A stretch of 64,000 nt of DNA from the NCBI RefSeq assembly GCF_900103695.1, contig NZ_FNHF01000003.1:558001-622000 (forward strand). The letters are read 5' to 3'. Below the pieces are notes generated by a model. The model was not told the origin of the DNA and did not search any database. It worked only from the letters and a program-made list of their open reading frames with translations. The translations under genes and the position numbers were made by a program. This document shows, piece by piece, positions 1 to 8,433 of the stretch. Source of the DNA: Sediminibacillus halophilus. GTDB taxonomy: Bacteria > Bacillota > Bacilli > Bacillales > Amphibacillaceae. Position 1 is the first letter of the stretch, and each line of letters opens with the position of its first letter.

Positions 1-212
1 AGGAAAAAAGAACAGAGAAACTGCCAAAGGCGAGGCGCCGAATTTTTCCGATTTGGCTGCGGCTGGTGGTAGTGTTTGTGCTGTGTGGGTTGGCATTGAT
101 TTGCGGGTTGATGTTCGGCTATGGCGTATTGGGAGACGGAAAACCTACAGAGGCCCTGGAGGTATCAACCTGGGAGCACATCGTCAACATCGTAACAGGC
201 AAACAAGAATAA
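1..212 (+). CDS. EpuA-like small membrane protein (3' end only)
   Basis: The frame is open from base 3 to the TAA at 210-212, and the start lies upstream of the window. The visible 69 residues run from a basic stretch (KLPKARRRIFPIWLRL) into one hydrophobic membrane segment and then a short tail containing GYGVLGDGKP and a WEHIVNIV helix. This arrangement matches the EpuA / 'RNA polymerase subunit beta' (PF11772) small proteins that lie between flagellar-rod-like genes and fabZ in bacilli, and fabZ does follow here. The biochemical role of the family is unclear. A strong terminator follows. Confidence 0.75.
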   Translation, partial: EKRTEKLPKARRRIFPIWLRLVVVFVLCGLALICGLMFGYGVLGDGKPTEALEVSTWEHIVNIVTGKQE

Positions 213-253
213 GAAGATATGCACCGACTCTTAAAAAAAATTTATAAATAACA

Positions 254-294
254 AAAGGGTGATCCCAGCTTTTTTAGTAGGATCACCCTTTTTT
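254..294 (+). terminator. Rho-independent terminator after the EpuA-like gene
   Basis: A 12-bp stem (GGGTGATCC pairing with GGATCACCC, extended by A-T pairs) with a 14-base loop is followed by TTTTTT. It lies 40 bases past the stop codon. Confidence 0.88.
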
Positions 295-302
295 CGCCGT
301 GT

Positions 303-372
303 TGGGGACTGACCCCATATTCCCAAAAACAACGATTTTTCCGCCTTCGGGCGGTTTTTGGGGTCAGTCCCC
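303..372. repeat. REP-like palindromic element R1
   Basis: TGGGGACTGACCCCA is paired with its reverse complement at 359-372. Between them lies a C(TTCG)G tetraloop hairpin (CCGCC/GGCGG) followed by TTTTT. It belongs to the GGGGTCAGTCCCC family seen about ten more times in this window, and may also act as a terminator. Confidence 0.7.
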
Positions 373-388
373 TTTATCATCAGCCTGG

Positions 389-535
389 CTAAGACGTGGT
401 CCGTCCGCGGATGAATTTTATAACGAGTACGATGACAGCGATCACCAATAGGATATGGATAATGCCGCCGACTACGTTAAAAATAAAGCCGAGCAGCCAT
501 ATCGCCAGGATGATGCCCAATATGGTCCAAAGCAT
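389..535 (-). CDS. lmo0937-type small membrane protein (48 aa)
   Basis: The ATG at 535-533 follows a near-perfect AGGAGGT site, and a TAG ends a 48-residue protein (MLWTILGIILAIWLLGF...). It is almost wholly hydrophobic, with two membrane segments separated by NVVGG and a basic tail (KFIRGRTTS). The pattern MLWTIL...IWLLG is characteristic of the lmo0937 family of tiny membrane proteins of Listeria and bacilli, whose molecular role is unknown. It is a single-gene unit on the strand opposite its neighbours. A sigma-B-like promoter lies 42 bases upstream, in line with stress induction of the Listeria member (known for the family; inferred here). Confidence 0.82.
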   Translation of the reverse strand: MLWTILGIILAIWLLGFIFNVVGGIIHILLVIAVIVLVIKFIRGRTTS

Positions 536-576
536 CTGGTTTTACCTCCTCTATAAGTTATCCAACTATTAAAGTC

Positions 577-603
577 ATTCCCTTCTTGCCATTTCCCTGA
601 AAC
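577..603 (-). promoter_or_regulatory. Sigma-B-like promoter for the 48-aa membrane protein
   Basis: Read on the minus strand: GTTTCA, 15 bases, GGGAAT. The sigma-B consensus is GTTTAA-N12-15-GGGTAT, so each box has one mismatch. The gene encodes a family known to be stress induced in Listeria. Confidence 0.45.
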
Positions 604-688
604 ATTTGGTTTAGGCAAAAGAATTATAAAAACTTGCCAACCTTTTCTTTAGCTTTTACGATTCAAACAAAAAAGATTCTGCTGGTGC

Positions 689-717
689 TTGGCGGAAAAG
701 CTAGTTTTCTTTATACT
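689..717 (+). promoter_or_regulatory. Sigma-A promoter of fabZ
   Basis: TTGGCG (689-694), a 17-base spacer and TATACT (712-717). It lies 90 bases before the fabZ start with no other gene between. Confidence 0.6.
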
Positions 718-806
718 TTGTAGTAGACAGGCAGGTTGCAGAAAGAAATCTTTGATCAAACAGACGTTGCTTTCTGCCCGCTGATGGATGAAAGGAGAAA
801 GAAATA

Positions 807-1226
807 GTGGATATTAATGAAATCAAGGACATAATCCCGCATCGTTACCCATTTTTGTTGGTGGATGAAGTAACCGAAATCGAAGAGGGCAAGCGAGTAG
901 TCGGCAAAAAAAATGTAACCATCAATGAACCGTTTTTCCAAGGGCATTTCCCTGACTATCCTGTCATGCCGGGTGTATTGATTGTCGAGGCATTGGCACA
1001 GGTAGGGGCTGTTGTAATCCTTAACAAAGAAGAGAATAAAGGGAAAATTGGCTTCTTAGCCGGTCTTGATAAATGTCGATTTAAACGGCAAGTGAAACCA
1101 GGTGACCAATTACGACTGGAAGTGGAAATCATTAAGCTAAAAGGGCCGATTGGAAAAGGAAAAGCGATCGCGACCGTCGACGGCGAAACGGCATGCGAAG
1201 CAGAAATCATGTTCGCCATTAAATAA
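807..1226 (+). CDS. fabZ: 3-hydroxyacyl-ACP dehydratase FabZ
   Basis: FabZ dehydrates 3-hydroxyacyl-ACP to trans-2-enoyl-ACP in cytosolic type II fatty-acid synthesis. The 139-residue length is typical. The hot-dog fold signature [20 protein letters not shown] supplies the catalytic pair His47 and Glu61, with the usual 14-residue spacing. The start is GTG at 807, preceded by AAAGGAG. Position after an EpuA-like gene is conserved in bacilli. It is transcribed alone from the TTGGCG/TATACT promoter and followed by a palindromic repeat. Nothing is odd about the protein. Confidence 0.97.
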   Translation: MDINEIKDIIPHRYPFLLVDEVTEIEEGKRVVGKKNVTINEPFFQGHFPDYPVMPGVLIVEALAQVGAVVILNKEENKGKIGFLAGLDKCRFKRQVKPGDQLRLEVEIIKLKGPIGKGKAIATVDGETACEAEIMFAIK

Positions 1227-1242
1227 ATACGATGGAGTCACC

Positions 1243-1301
1243 AGGGACAGTCCCTCCTGCAGCCGAATTTCGTTTATCGGCACACTGAAGGGACTGTCCC
1301 T
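1243..1301. repeat. REP-like palindromic element R2
   Basis: AGGGACAGTCCCT (1243-1255) faces its exact reverse complement (1289-1301) across 33 bases and is followed by TATTTTCG. It is the GGGACAGTCCC variant of the dispersed family and could serve as the fabZ terminator. Confidence 0.65.
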
Positions 1302-1320
1302 ATTTTCGTTTTAGACGCTG

Positions 1321-1346
1321 GTTTAACTTCCCGGCCATGGGGATAT
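1321..1346 (+). promoter_or_regulatory. Sigma-B-type promoter of the first acidic lipoprotein gene
   Basis: GTTTAA (1321-1326, 6/6), 14 bases, GGATAT (1341-1346, 5/6 to GGGTAT). The next start codon is 80 bases downstream. Confidence 0.5.
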
Positions 1347-1426
1347 AGTGTACCATGATAGAATTTACCGATTCATTGCGTCAGACGGATGCAAAAAAGC
1401 AAAGACAACAAGGAGGAGTCTGAAAC

Positions 1427-1804
1427 ATGAACAGTCGTTTACTATTTAAACTAGGTGCACCTGTATTGGCGCTGTCGATCATTTCTGCTTGCGGAAGTGG
1501 AGATGAAGAGCAGCCTCCGCCGGAAGATGATCAGTCTCCCGACTCTCCCGTGGAAGAAAACAGTGATCAGCAAACCGGTGAAATTGAACAAGACAATGGG
1601 AATTCGGGCGACACAGATAGCCAGAATGACCAAGGCACTAGTGACAATGGAACAGAAGGCGGAACGGGCGATCCGAACCGCGAAGGCAGTGATTCATCCG
1701 AAAATGATGTAGAAAGTGAAGAGGATAGCAGTTCAGACGAAGACTCATCGATGAACGAAGACTCCACGACTGACGATTCCGATCAAGAAGATCAAGAACA
1801 ATAA
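1427..1804 (+). CDS. Acidic low-complexity lipoprotein (125 aa)
   Basis: The ATG at 1427 follows AAGGAGGAG. A short basic and hydrophobic leader ends in a lipobox, ISAC, with Cys22, so the protein should be lipid-anchored on the outer face of the membrane. The remaining 100 residues are disordered-looking and dominated by Asp, Glu, Ser, Asn and Gln, beginning with a PPPE segment. No domain is recognised. The gene at 2254 encodes a clear paralogue with the same leader pattern (KLGA..LAL....ACG) and PPPE. The function is unknown; a polyanionic surface brush is one possibility. Confidence 0.72.
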   Translation: MNSRLLFKLGAPVLALSIISACGSGDEEQPPPEDDQSPDSPVEENSDQQTGEIEQDNGNSGDTDSQNDQGTSDNGTEGGTGDPNREGSDSSENDVESEEDSSSDEDSSMNEDSTTDDSDQEDQEQ

Positions 1805-1815
1805 CACAACTTCGA

Positions 1816-1914
1816 GGGGTCAGTCCCCCAACGCTTTACAGTGGTAACGCGATTTTGTGTTACTGTGTTGGGGGACTGACCCCATTTTCTGACCCCATTT
1901 TCTGACCCCATTTT
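1816..1914. repeat. REP-like element R3 with a 13-bp triplication
   Basis: GGGGTCAGTCCCCCAAC (1816-1832) and its exact reverse complement (1867-1883) form a 17-bp inverted repeat. The right arm runs into three tandem copies of CTGACCCCATTTT starting at 1876, 1889 and 1902. The rest of the gap to 2253 is T-rich, with no further structure that I can support. Confidence 0.75.
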
Positions 1915-2253
1915 ACTTCTCCATTATTCTTTCCGTTATTCATCCCCGCTGTTTCTTCTTATTATTCCTTCCTTATATGCTTCCTTCTTTTCCTTCTATG
2001 TATATTTTTTCTATGGGAATGGCATTCTAGGGAAGAGTCCTTTGGCATATTCCCTCAAATGGGATAGGTGCTGAAAAGGAGTAAGCTGTTCTCATTTGCT
2101 AAGAGGTTTCTTTTTCAGACTTTCCCAGACAGCAGGCCGGTAACTCTTCATAAGAAGAGACAAAGCTTGTGCATCCTTACAAAAACTTTAGAAACTTTTT
2201 TTGAAAAATGGGAAGGCTATACATGGAAGACAACATAAAGGAGGGTTTTACCA

Positions 2254-2589
2254 ATGAAAAAGCATTTGCTATTAAAGTTAGGCGCGTCCATGCTGGCCTT
2301 GCTGCTGATGGCTGCCTGCGGTAACAATGATAATGACAATCCACCGCCGGAAGAGAATAATGATGCACCGGTAGAGGACAATGGCAATGATGAAGATGAC
2401 ATGAATCAAGGCGACAACAATGTGGACGAGGACAACGCCGACGAAGGCATCACAGATGACAAAGGAAATCAAGGGGAAGGCAACCAGGACGATCAAGGGG
2501 ATACAGACCAGGAATCCGGTGACCTGACCGATGAAAACAATGATGCCACCAATGAAGACACGATGAATGAAGACGACAAAAATCAATAA
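2254..2589 (+). CDS. Acidic low-complexity lipoprotein, paralogue (111 aa)
   Basis: The start ATG at 2254 is preceded by AAAGGAGGG. The leader MKKHLLLKLGASMLALLLMA ends in the lipobox MAAC, with Cys22. The mature part begins GNNDNDNPPPEEN and is then almost entirely Asp, Asn, Glu, Gly and Gln. It parallels the 1427 gene in leader, cysteine position and PPPE segment but differs in composition (Asn/Asp rather than Ser/Glu), which suggests duplication followed by drift under an acidity constraint. No catalytic or binding motif is visible. A strong terminator follows. Confidence 0.72.
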   Translation: MKKHLLLKLGASMLALLLMAACGNNDNDNPPPEENNDAPVEDNGNDEDDMNQGDNNVDEDNADEGITDDKGNQGEGNQDDQGDTDQESGDLTDENNDATNEDTMNEDDKNQ

Positions 2590-2603
2590 TCCATAAGCAT
2601 TCG

Positions 2604-2641
2604 ATATCCTGCCACCACGAAAAAGGAGGCAGGATATTTTT
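2604..2641 (+). terminator. Terminator after the second acidic lipoprotein
   Basis: ATATCCTGCC (2604-2613) pairs with GGCAGGATAT (2628-2637) and runs into TTTTT. Confidence 0.88.
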
Positions 2642-2862
2642 CGCTTTTATCCAATATGCCCTGTAATTGTCATGCTGGCAGATACGTGATATAGTAAGAC
2701 TCGACTGACTGGTCATTATGGCCTGTTTTTCGCAATAAATTTACCCAAAAAATCAATTGAAACCAAAACCATCGCCAAGTCGTATAGTCACAGTGGGGAA
2801 ATTCTTTCAGTATGAAGCACCAAAGCAATCGAAAAAACACGGAGCTGCTTCGACTGCAAGAT

Positions 2863-2891
2863 TTGACATTAACGGCCGAACTTTAGACAAT
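2863..2891 (+). promoter_or_regulatory. Sigma-A promoter of the RND efflux operon
   Basis: TTGACA (2863-2868), 17 bases, GACAAT (2886-2891). It sits 61 bases before the adaptor start. Farther upstream, near 2701-2717, is TGACTGACTGGTCA-like sequence that contains the small palindrome TGAC-TG-GTCA. Confidence 0.6.
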
Positions 2892-2952
2892 ATCGGCATA
2901 CTCTGTCGGATATGGATTATACATATGTCAGCAAATGGAGAGGAGAATAATC

Positions 2953-3822
2953 ATGAAAAAATTCGCATGGCCGCTGCTGGCACTAATTGCCCTGGTACTG
3001 GCAGCTTGTTCTGAACAGGAAACTGATAACAGTGGAGAAGAAGAAAGCGTCACCCCCGTTGAGGTGGAGAAAATAACACAAGGGGACTTGTCCGTGGATA
3101 AACAATTTTATGGCAGGGTAACCCCCGAATCCACAGCCCCCGTTATTCCTCCGACCCCCGGTGAAGTAGAATCGCTGGAAGTGGAAAAAGGCGAGCAGGT
3201 GGAAGAGGGAGATGTCATTGCCACCATCAAATCTGCGGAAGGGATGGGAAACGTCGACATCGAAGCGCCTGCAGACGGAGAAGTTACTTCGCTTGAAGCA
3301 AACGAGGGTGGAATGGTCTCCAACTCCGAACCATTTGTCACCATAGTCGATTTGGATAATCTATTAGTGGAAGTGACCGTAACCGCAGAAGACCTGGCAT
3401 TATTTGAGGATAGCGATGAGGCGAAAGTGCAGTTTACCAGTTTGGACAAAGAATTGACTGCTACGATTGAATATGCTGCGTCGGTTCCGGACGATACCGG
3501 CTTGTATCCTGTCGAGCTGTCATTTGAAAATGAAGACAATGATATCAAACCGGGCATGACTGCGGTAGTCCAATTGGCTGAAAAAGTAGTCAAGGATACA
3601 TTGCTTGTTCCAACTGCAGCACTGGTGGATGACAGTGGAAAATCATTCATCTATATTGTGAAAGATGATCAGGCAGTGGAAGTGCCTGTGGAAATAGTCG
3701 AAACCCAATCGGATGTGACAGCGATTGAAGCAGATGTTGCTGAAGGGGATACAGTGGTCGTCAAAGGCCAGCTCACCTTAACTGATGGCGGGCAAGTCAG
3801 CATCAAGAAGGAGGAGCAATAA
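2953..3822 (+). CDS. RND efflux periplasmic-adaptor-like lipoprotein (HlyD/MFP family)
   Basis: This membrane-fusion subunit would assist the pump encoded 2 bases downstream. The ATG at 2953 is chosen because GGAGAGGAG precedes it; an in-frame ATG at 2935 overlaps that site. The leader ends in LAAC, with Cys19 as lipid anchor. Then come a split biotinyl/lipoyl-like half (residues 68-95, 'PGEVESLEVEKGEQVEEGDV') and its partner (103-130), followed by beta-barrel and membrane-proximal domains to residue 289. In Gram-positives such adaptors work at the outer face of a single membrane. Substrates cannot be inferred. Confidence 0.88.
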   Translation: MKKFAWPLLALIALVLAACSEQETDNSGEEESVTPVEVEKITQGDLSVDKQFYGRVTPESTAPVIPPTPGEVESLEVEKGEQVEEGDVIATIKSAEGMGNVDIEAPADGEVTSLEANEGGMVSNSEPFVTIVDLDNLLVEVTVTAEDLALFEDSDEAKVQFTSLDKELTATIEYAASVPDDTGLYPVELSFENEDNDIKPGMTAVVQLAEKVVKDTLLVPTAALVDDSGKSFIYIVKDDQAVEVPVEIVETQSDVTAIEADVAEGDTVVVKGQLTLTDGGQVSIKKEEQ

Positions 3823-3824
3823 CC

Positions 3825-6800
3825 GTGAAGTTAGTAGATACATCCGTCAAGCGCCCGGTAGGTGTGGTCATGATTGTCCTGGCCATTCTGGCGCTGGGCT
3901 TTGTTTCATTACGCAGTTTAGCAATCGATTTGTTTCCGAAAATTGACTTGCCGATTGCCGTAGTAGCGACCAATTATCCAGATGCTGCTCCGGAAGAAGT
4001 CGAAAAGCAAGTCAGTCAGCCGCTCGAAGCATCACTCAGTTCGATAGAAGGGGTGGAATCGGTCCAATCCCAATCCCAATCGGGTTCCTCCCTTGTCATC
4101 ATTATGTTCTCGACCGGTACCAACCTGGACAATGCCCTGCTCGAGGTGCGTGAACAGGTCGATTCAGCCAAAGGGATGCTGCCGGACAGTGCCGACGATC
4201 CGTCCGTCCTCCGCTTCAATCCGGATCAAATGCCGATTATGTGGGTTGGACTGACAGGTGAAAATCTGTCCCAGCTGCAAAACGTTGCTGAAGATCAAGT
4301 CGTCCCATACTTTGAACGGCAGGAAGGCGTGGCCTCGGTTACCGTCGAAGGAGGACAGACGAGAGAAATCCAGCTCGAACTGGATCAAGGGAAAATGGCA
4401 CAGTACGGCTTAAGCACCCAGGATATCTCACAAGCCCTCGGAGGGGTGAACCAATCCGGGTCGGCGGGAACCGTGCAAAAAGGCGATCAGGATCTGCAAG
4501 TCCGGGTGAATGGTGATTTCGACTCGGTCGATGATATCCGTGAGACGATCATCCAATCACAGTCCGGCACCCAAGTACACGTAGAAGACATTGCCAAAGT
4601 AAAAGATACATTTGAAGAGTCAAACGGAACAACCATGGTCAACGGAAAGCAGGCCACTGTCCTTTCCGTCATGAAAAAGACCGATGGCAACACCGTCGAC
4701 GTCTCCGACAATGTCACGGCAGCTGTGGATGACCTGAAAGAAGAGCTGCCGGAAGGCGTATCTCTCGATGTCGTGATCGATACATCGACTTTCATCAAAT
4801 CATCGATCAGCTCCGTGGTACAAAATATGATTATCGGTGGAATCTTTTCCGTTCTTGTCCTGTTGCTGTTCTTGAAGAGCATTCGGGCAACCATCGTCAT
4901 TGGTTTGTCTATTCCGATCGCGATCATTTCCACCTTCACGCTGCTTTACTTTACTGGCGAAACACTGAACGTCCTTACCATGGGCGGACTGGCTCTCGGT
5001 ATCGGAATGATGGTCGACAGTTCGATTGTCATATTAGAAAATATCGTTACCTATCGCCAGCGCGGTTTTACGATGGTGGAAGCTGCCAAGAAAGGCGCCT
5101 CGGAACTGGCTCCTGCCGTGATTGCATCGACGACGACAACACTGGTCGTATTTTTGCCGATTGTCTTTGTCGAAGGCATTGCATCCAGCCTGTTTACACC
5201 GTTCGCTTTGACCGTTTCGTTTGCATTGATCGCATCGCTGGTTGTATCGATCACGTTGATACCGATGCTGTCATCCAAGCTGCTGAGCAAAGCCATGCAA
5301 GACCACGGCCGGCGTTACTGGTTCGACCGGTTCCTGGATAAGGTCAATAATGGCTACAAAGGCGTGCTTCGCAAAGTATTGAAATTCCGAAAGACGACTG
5401 TTTTTGTGACCTTCCTGTGCATCGTCGGAAGTCTGGCCTTGATTCCGTTCATCGGAGCTGAATTCATGCCTGCATCCGACGAAGGACAGATCGAGATTGC
5501 ACTGGAAACGCCTACCGGTACATCGACAGAAGAGACCGAAGAAATTGCTGCCGAAGTCAGTGAGCGGCTGCAGAATTATCAAGACGTCCTCGACACGAGT
5601 TACTTGAGTATTGGCGGCGGTAACCAGATGATGGGCGGTGGAGGAGGAGGAAACCAAGCCTCTTATACCTTGCAGCTGGTTTCTTCAGAAGATCGTAGTC
5701 AAACGACCGATGAAGTTATCGCCGATATGCAGAAGGACATGGAAGATATCGTCGGTGCCGATATATCAGTCAATTCACTTGGCGGTTCGGGAATGAGCAC
5801 CGGTTCTCCGATTCAAATTCAACTGACCGGTCCGGAGCACGAAGTACTGCGTGAGCTTGCGGACCAAGTCGTTTCTGAAATTAGCGAAGTGGATGGAGTA
5901 CTAAATCCAACCTCCTCTATTTCTGACACACAACCGGAGCTGAACGTGACGGTTGATCGGGAAGCTGCTGCACAGCAAGGCCTGACACACCAGCAAATCA
6001 TGAGCCAGATTCAAATGGCGTTCAGCGGCCAGGTGGTCATGAACTATCGAGAAAACGGCGATGATATGAACGTACGTCTAACCTTCCCGGAAGACCAACG
6101 CAGCACGATCGCTGATTTAGAAAACTTGAACATACAATCACCGCAAGGCTCGATGATTCCGTTGGATTCAGTGGCCGACTTTGAGCAAATTCAAAGTCCT
6201 GCTACGTTGTCCCGGGAAAACCAGCAGCCGCAGGTCAATGTCTCCAGTGATATTTCGGGACGTGACTTGGCCAGCATCAGCGGCGATGTTAAAACAAAAT
6301 TAGACCAGCTGAACTTCCCGGATGAATACTCCTATTCAATGGGCGGTGAAGTAGAGGATATGGCCGAGGCATTCTCTGATCTGGCCATAGCGCTGGTATT
6401 CTCGATCTTTCTTGTGTACGCCGTAATGGCTGTTCAGTTTGAGAACTTCCTGACACCGCTGGTTATCATGTTCTCGCTTCCGGCAACAGTCGTCGGTATT
6501 CTGCTGGGACTGTTCCTGACAGGTAAACCGCTGAGCATCACTGCGTTCATCGGGATCATCATGCTAGCAGGTATTGTCGTCAACAACGCCATCGTGCTGG
6601 TCGACTATATCAATATTCTGCGAGGACGTGGCTTGTCCCGTTTCGATGCCATCCTCGAGGCAGGCGCCAGCAGAATGCGGCCGATTTTGATGACAACCCT
6701 GACGACGATTCTCGGAATGGTGCCATTGGCACTCGGTTTAGGCGAAGGAGCCGAATCCCAGCAGCCCTTGGCCATCACCATCATTTTCGGTCTTGGAATT

Positions 6801-6914
6801 TCCAGCATTTTCACCTTGCTGTTGATTCCGGTTGTTTACACCTACTTTGATGGATTGTCGGGACGAATCGTCCGTTTGTTCCGCCGTGACAAAAAGCGGG
6901 AGGAAAAGGCTTAA
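3825..6914 (+). CDS. RND-family efflux pump (AcrB/SwrC-like)
   Basis: This is a proton-driven multidrug or amphiphile exporter in the cytoplasmic membrane. The start is GTG at 3825, with GGAGGAG upstream, and the gene is coupled to the adaptor. Length is 1029 residues, with two halves each holding TM1, a large external domain and five more membrane helices. The proton-relay segment GGLALGIGMMVDSSIVILEN carries Asp398 in TM4. A Gly-rich insert (GGGNQMMGGGGGG) near residue 600 lies in the second external domain. The relationship to B. subtilis SwrC, a surfactin exporter, is by family only. A short stem follows the stop. Confidence 0.95.
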   Translation: MKLVDTSVKRPVGVVMIVLAILALGFVSLRSLAIDLFPKIDLPIAVVATNYPDAAPEEVEKQVSQPLEASLSSIEGVESVQSQSQSGSSLVIIMFSTGTNLDNALLEVREQVDSAKGMLPDSADDPSVLRFNPDQMPIMWVGLTGENLSQLQNVAEDQVVPYFERQEGVASVTVEGGQTREIQLELDQGKMAQYGLSTQDISQALGGVNQSGSAGTVQKGDQDLQVRVNGDFDSVDDIRETIIQSQSGTQVHVEDIAKVKDTFEESNGTTMVNGKQATVLSVMKKTDGNTVDVSDNVTAAVDDLKEELPEGVSLDVVIDTSTFIKSSISSVVQNMIIGGIFSVLVLLLFLKSIRATIVIGLSIPIAIISTFTLLYFTGETLNVLTMGGLALGIGMMVDSSIVILENIVTYRQRGFTMVEAAKKGASELAPAVIASTTTTLVVFLPIVFVEGIASSLFTPFALTVSFALIASLVVSITLIPMLSSKLLSKAMQDHGRRYWFDRFLDKVNNGYKGVLRKVLKFRKTTVFVTFLCIVGSLALIPFIGAEFMPASDEGQIEIALETPTGTSTEETEEIAAEVSERLQNYQDVLDTSYLSIGGGNQMMGGGGGGNQASYTLQLVSSEDRSQTTDEVIADMQKDMEDIVGADISVNSLGGSGMSTGSPIQIQLTGPEHEVLRELADQVVSEISEVDGVLNPTSSISDTQPELNVTVDREAAAQQGLTHQQIMSQIQMAFSGQVVMNYRENGDDMNVRLTFPEDQRSTIADLENLNIQSPQGSMIPLDSVADFEQIQSPATLSRENQQPQVNVSSDISGRDLASISGDVKTKLDQLNFPDEYSYSMGGEVEDMAEAFSDLAIALVFSIFLVYAVMAVQFENFLTPLVIMFSLPATVVGILLGLFLTGKPLSITAFIGIIMLAGIVVNNAIVLVDYINILRGRGLSRFDAILEAGASRMRPILMTTLTTILGMVPLALGLGEGAESQQPLAITIIFGLGISSIFTLLLIPVVYTYFDGLSGRIVRLFRRDKKREEKA

Positions 6915-6921
6915 TCAGCAA

Positions 6922-6956
6922 AGAGACGTATGTGCTTACTCGGTGCATACGTCTTT
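6922..6956 (+). terminator. Probable terminator after the RND operon
   Basis: AGACGTATG (6924-6932) pairs with CATACGTCT (6946-6954). Only a short T run follows, so strength is uncertain. Confidence 0.45.
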
Positions 6957-7096
6957 GCCTGCTTCCATCATTTCATTGGAATGTTTGGGCAGGTATCTCT
7001 CGGTGAATAATTGAAATAGAGTGTTGCATAATTGTAATAGTATCGATAGTTTGATTTATATTAAAAATGAGAGAAATCAACTAAAGTAGGGATTCT

Positions 7097-8170
7097 ATGG
7101 TTAACCTATCAGAGCTTGTCATTGCGTTTCTGATTTCCTTGTTGGCGACTGCCTTGCTCGTTTTTCCTGTGAAAAAACTCGCTGTTAAAATCGGTGCAAT
7201 GGATAAGCCGGAGGCTAGAAAAATTCATAAAGTCGCGATTCCGAGGCTTGGCGGACTGGCCATTTTTTTAGGAACGGTTCTCGGCCTGGTTTACTTACAG
7301 CCGGTTCACCGCCATATGTTCGAAATCAGTATCGGAGCGATCATCGTCGTCATACTTGGAATCCTGGATGATAAATTTCAGCTTCGTCCTTTGTATAAAT
7401 TGATTGGGCAAATTTCAGCTGCCGGGGTGTTGATTTACGGCGGCCTGATCATCGAGCGGATCAATGTTCCGCTATTCGGCTTAGTGGAGCTTGGGAATTG
7501 GAGTTTTATCGTCACTCTGTTGTGGATTGTCGGTATTACCAATGCCATTAACCTAATTGACGGACTGGACGGATTGGCTTCCGGCGTGTCGGCAATTGCA
7601 TTAATCAGCGTGCTGATCATGGCACTTGGTGATTATCGCGTGGTCGTTGTTTACTTCTGTGTTGTATTGATCGCCAGCAATATCGGTTTCTTATTTCATA
7701 ACTTCTATCCGGCAAAAATCTACATGGGTGATACCGGCTCGATGTTTCTTGGGTATTCAGTAGCCGTGATATCCTTGTTAGGCCTGTTCAAAAATGTGAC
7801 CTTGTTCAGCTTTATCATTCCCGTGATCGTGCTGGCAGTGCCGATATTCGATACGTTGTTTGCCATTGTGAGAAGGCTGTACAATCATGAAAACATCATG
7901 CTTCCCGACAAGAAGCATATCCATTACCAATTGCTTGCTTCAGGGTTCAGCCATCGGACAACCGTCCTCATCATTTATGGTTTCAGTGCTGTCTTCGGAA
8001 TTCTCGGTATTATGTTTTCCAATGCATCGCTCACCTTTTCGTTGGTTATTTCTTTCTTCATTTTGCTGCTGCTTGCGTTGATTGCAGAAATCGGAGCAGT
8101 GGAAAAAAGAAAAAAACCGTTGATCAACAGCATGCATAAGCTGGTGAAGCGTACGAATGACCGCGGATGA
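7097..8170 (+). CDS. Undecaprenyl-phosphate GlcNAc-1-P transferase (TagO/WecA-like), first copy
   Basis: This enzyme family loads a HexNAc-1-phosphate onto undecaprenyl phosphate, the first committed step for teichoic acids and many polysaccharides. The 357-residue polytopic protein has the PNPT signatures: KPEARKIHKVAIPRLGG, the metal-binding NLIDGLDGLASG (Asp155, Asp158), MGDTGSMFLGY, and the cytosolic KKHIHYQLL (His-x-His). A second TagO-like protein at 23843 shares all these motifs. This copy sits beside UDP-glucose dehydrogenase, so it probably primes the first polysaccharide cluster rather than wall teichoic acid (inference). Confidence 0.9.
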   Translation: MVNLSELVIAFLISLLATALLVFPVKKLAVKIGAMDKPEARKIHKVAIPRLGGLAIFLGTVLGLVYLQPVHRHMFEISIGAIIVVILGILDDKFQLRPLYKLIGQISAAGVLIYGGLIIERINVPLFGLVELGNWSFIVTLLWIVGITNAINLIDGLDGLASGVSAIALISVLIMALGDYRVVVVYFCVVLIASNIGFLFHNFYPAKIYMGDTGSMFLGYSVAVISLLGLFKNVTLFSFIIPVIVLAVPIFDTLFAIVRRLYNHENIMLPDKKHIHYQLLASGFSHRTTVLIIYGFSAVFGILGIMFSNASLTFSLVISFFILLLLALIAEIGAVEKRKKPLINSMHKLVKRTNDRG

Positions 8171-8226
8171 ATATGAAGAAAAGTTAACAAAAACATAATA
8201 AACACTCGGTAGTACAGAAAATAAGT

Positions 8227-8265
8227 AAAAGGCGTCCCTTTTTAGACGAGAGGGGCGCCTTTTAT
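8227..8265 (+). terminator. Terminator after the first TagO-like gene
   Basis: AAAAGGCGTCCC and GGGGCGCCTTTT form a 12-bp stem (one G-T pair) ending in a T-rich run. Confidence 0.82.
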
Positions 8266-8433
8266 TGTGTTTTTCTTGTTTGTAAACATTGTAAATGCAC
8301 GGAAAACCGCATGCTCATGGGGATTGTAGCGACTCCTTCAACCGGGTACGATGAAATCAACGGCCATGCATGAATGGATTCACATGCAGCTCAATATAAA
8401 TAGAAGTAACGCCTGACAAAGGAGAGCGATCTG

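Noticed and set aside
2757-3014. 85-codon frame upstream of the RND adaptor
   Set aside because: It overlaps the promoter and adaptor start in another frame, has no ribosome site and no protein-like features.
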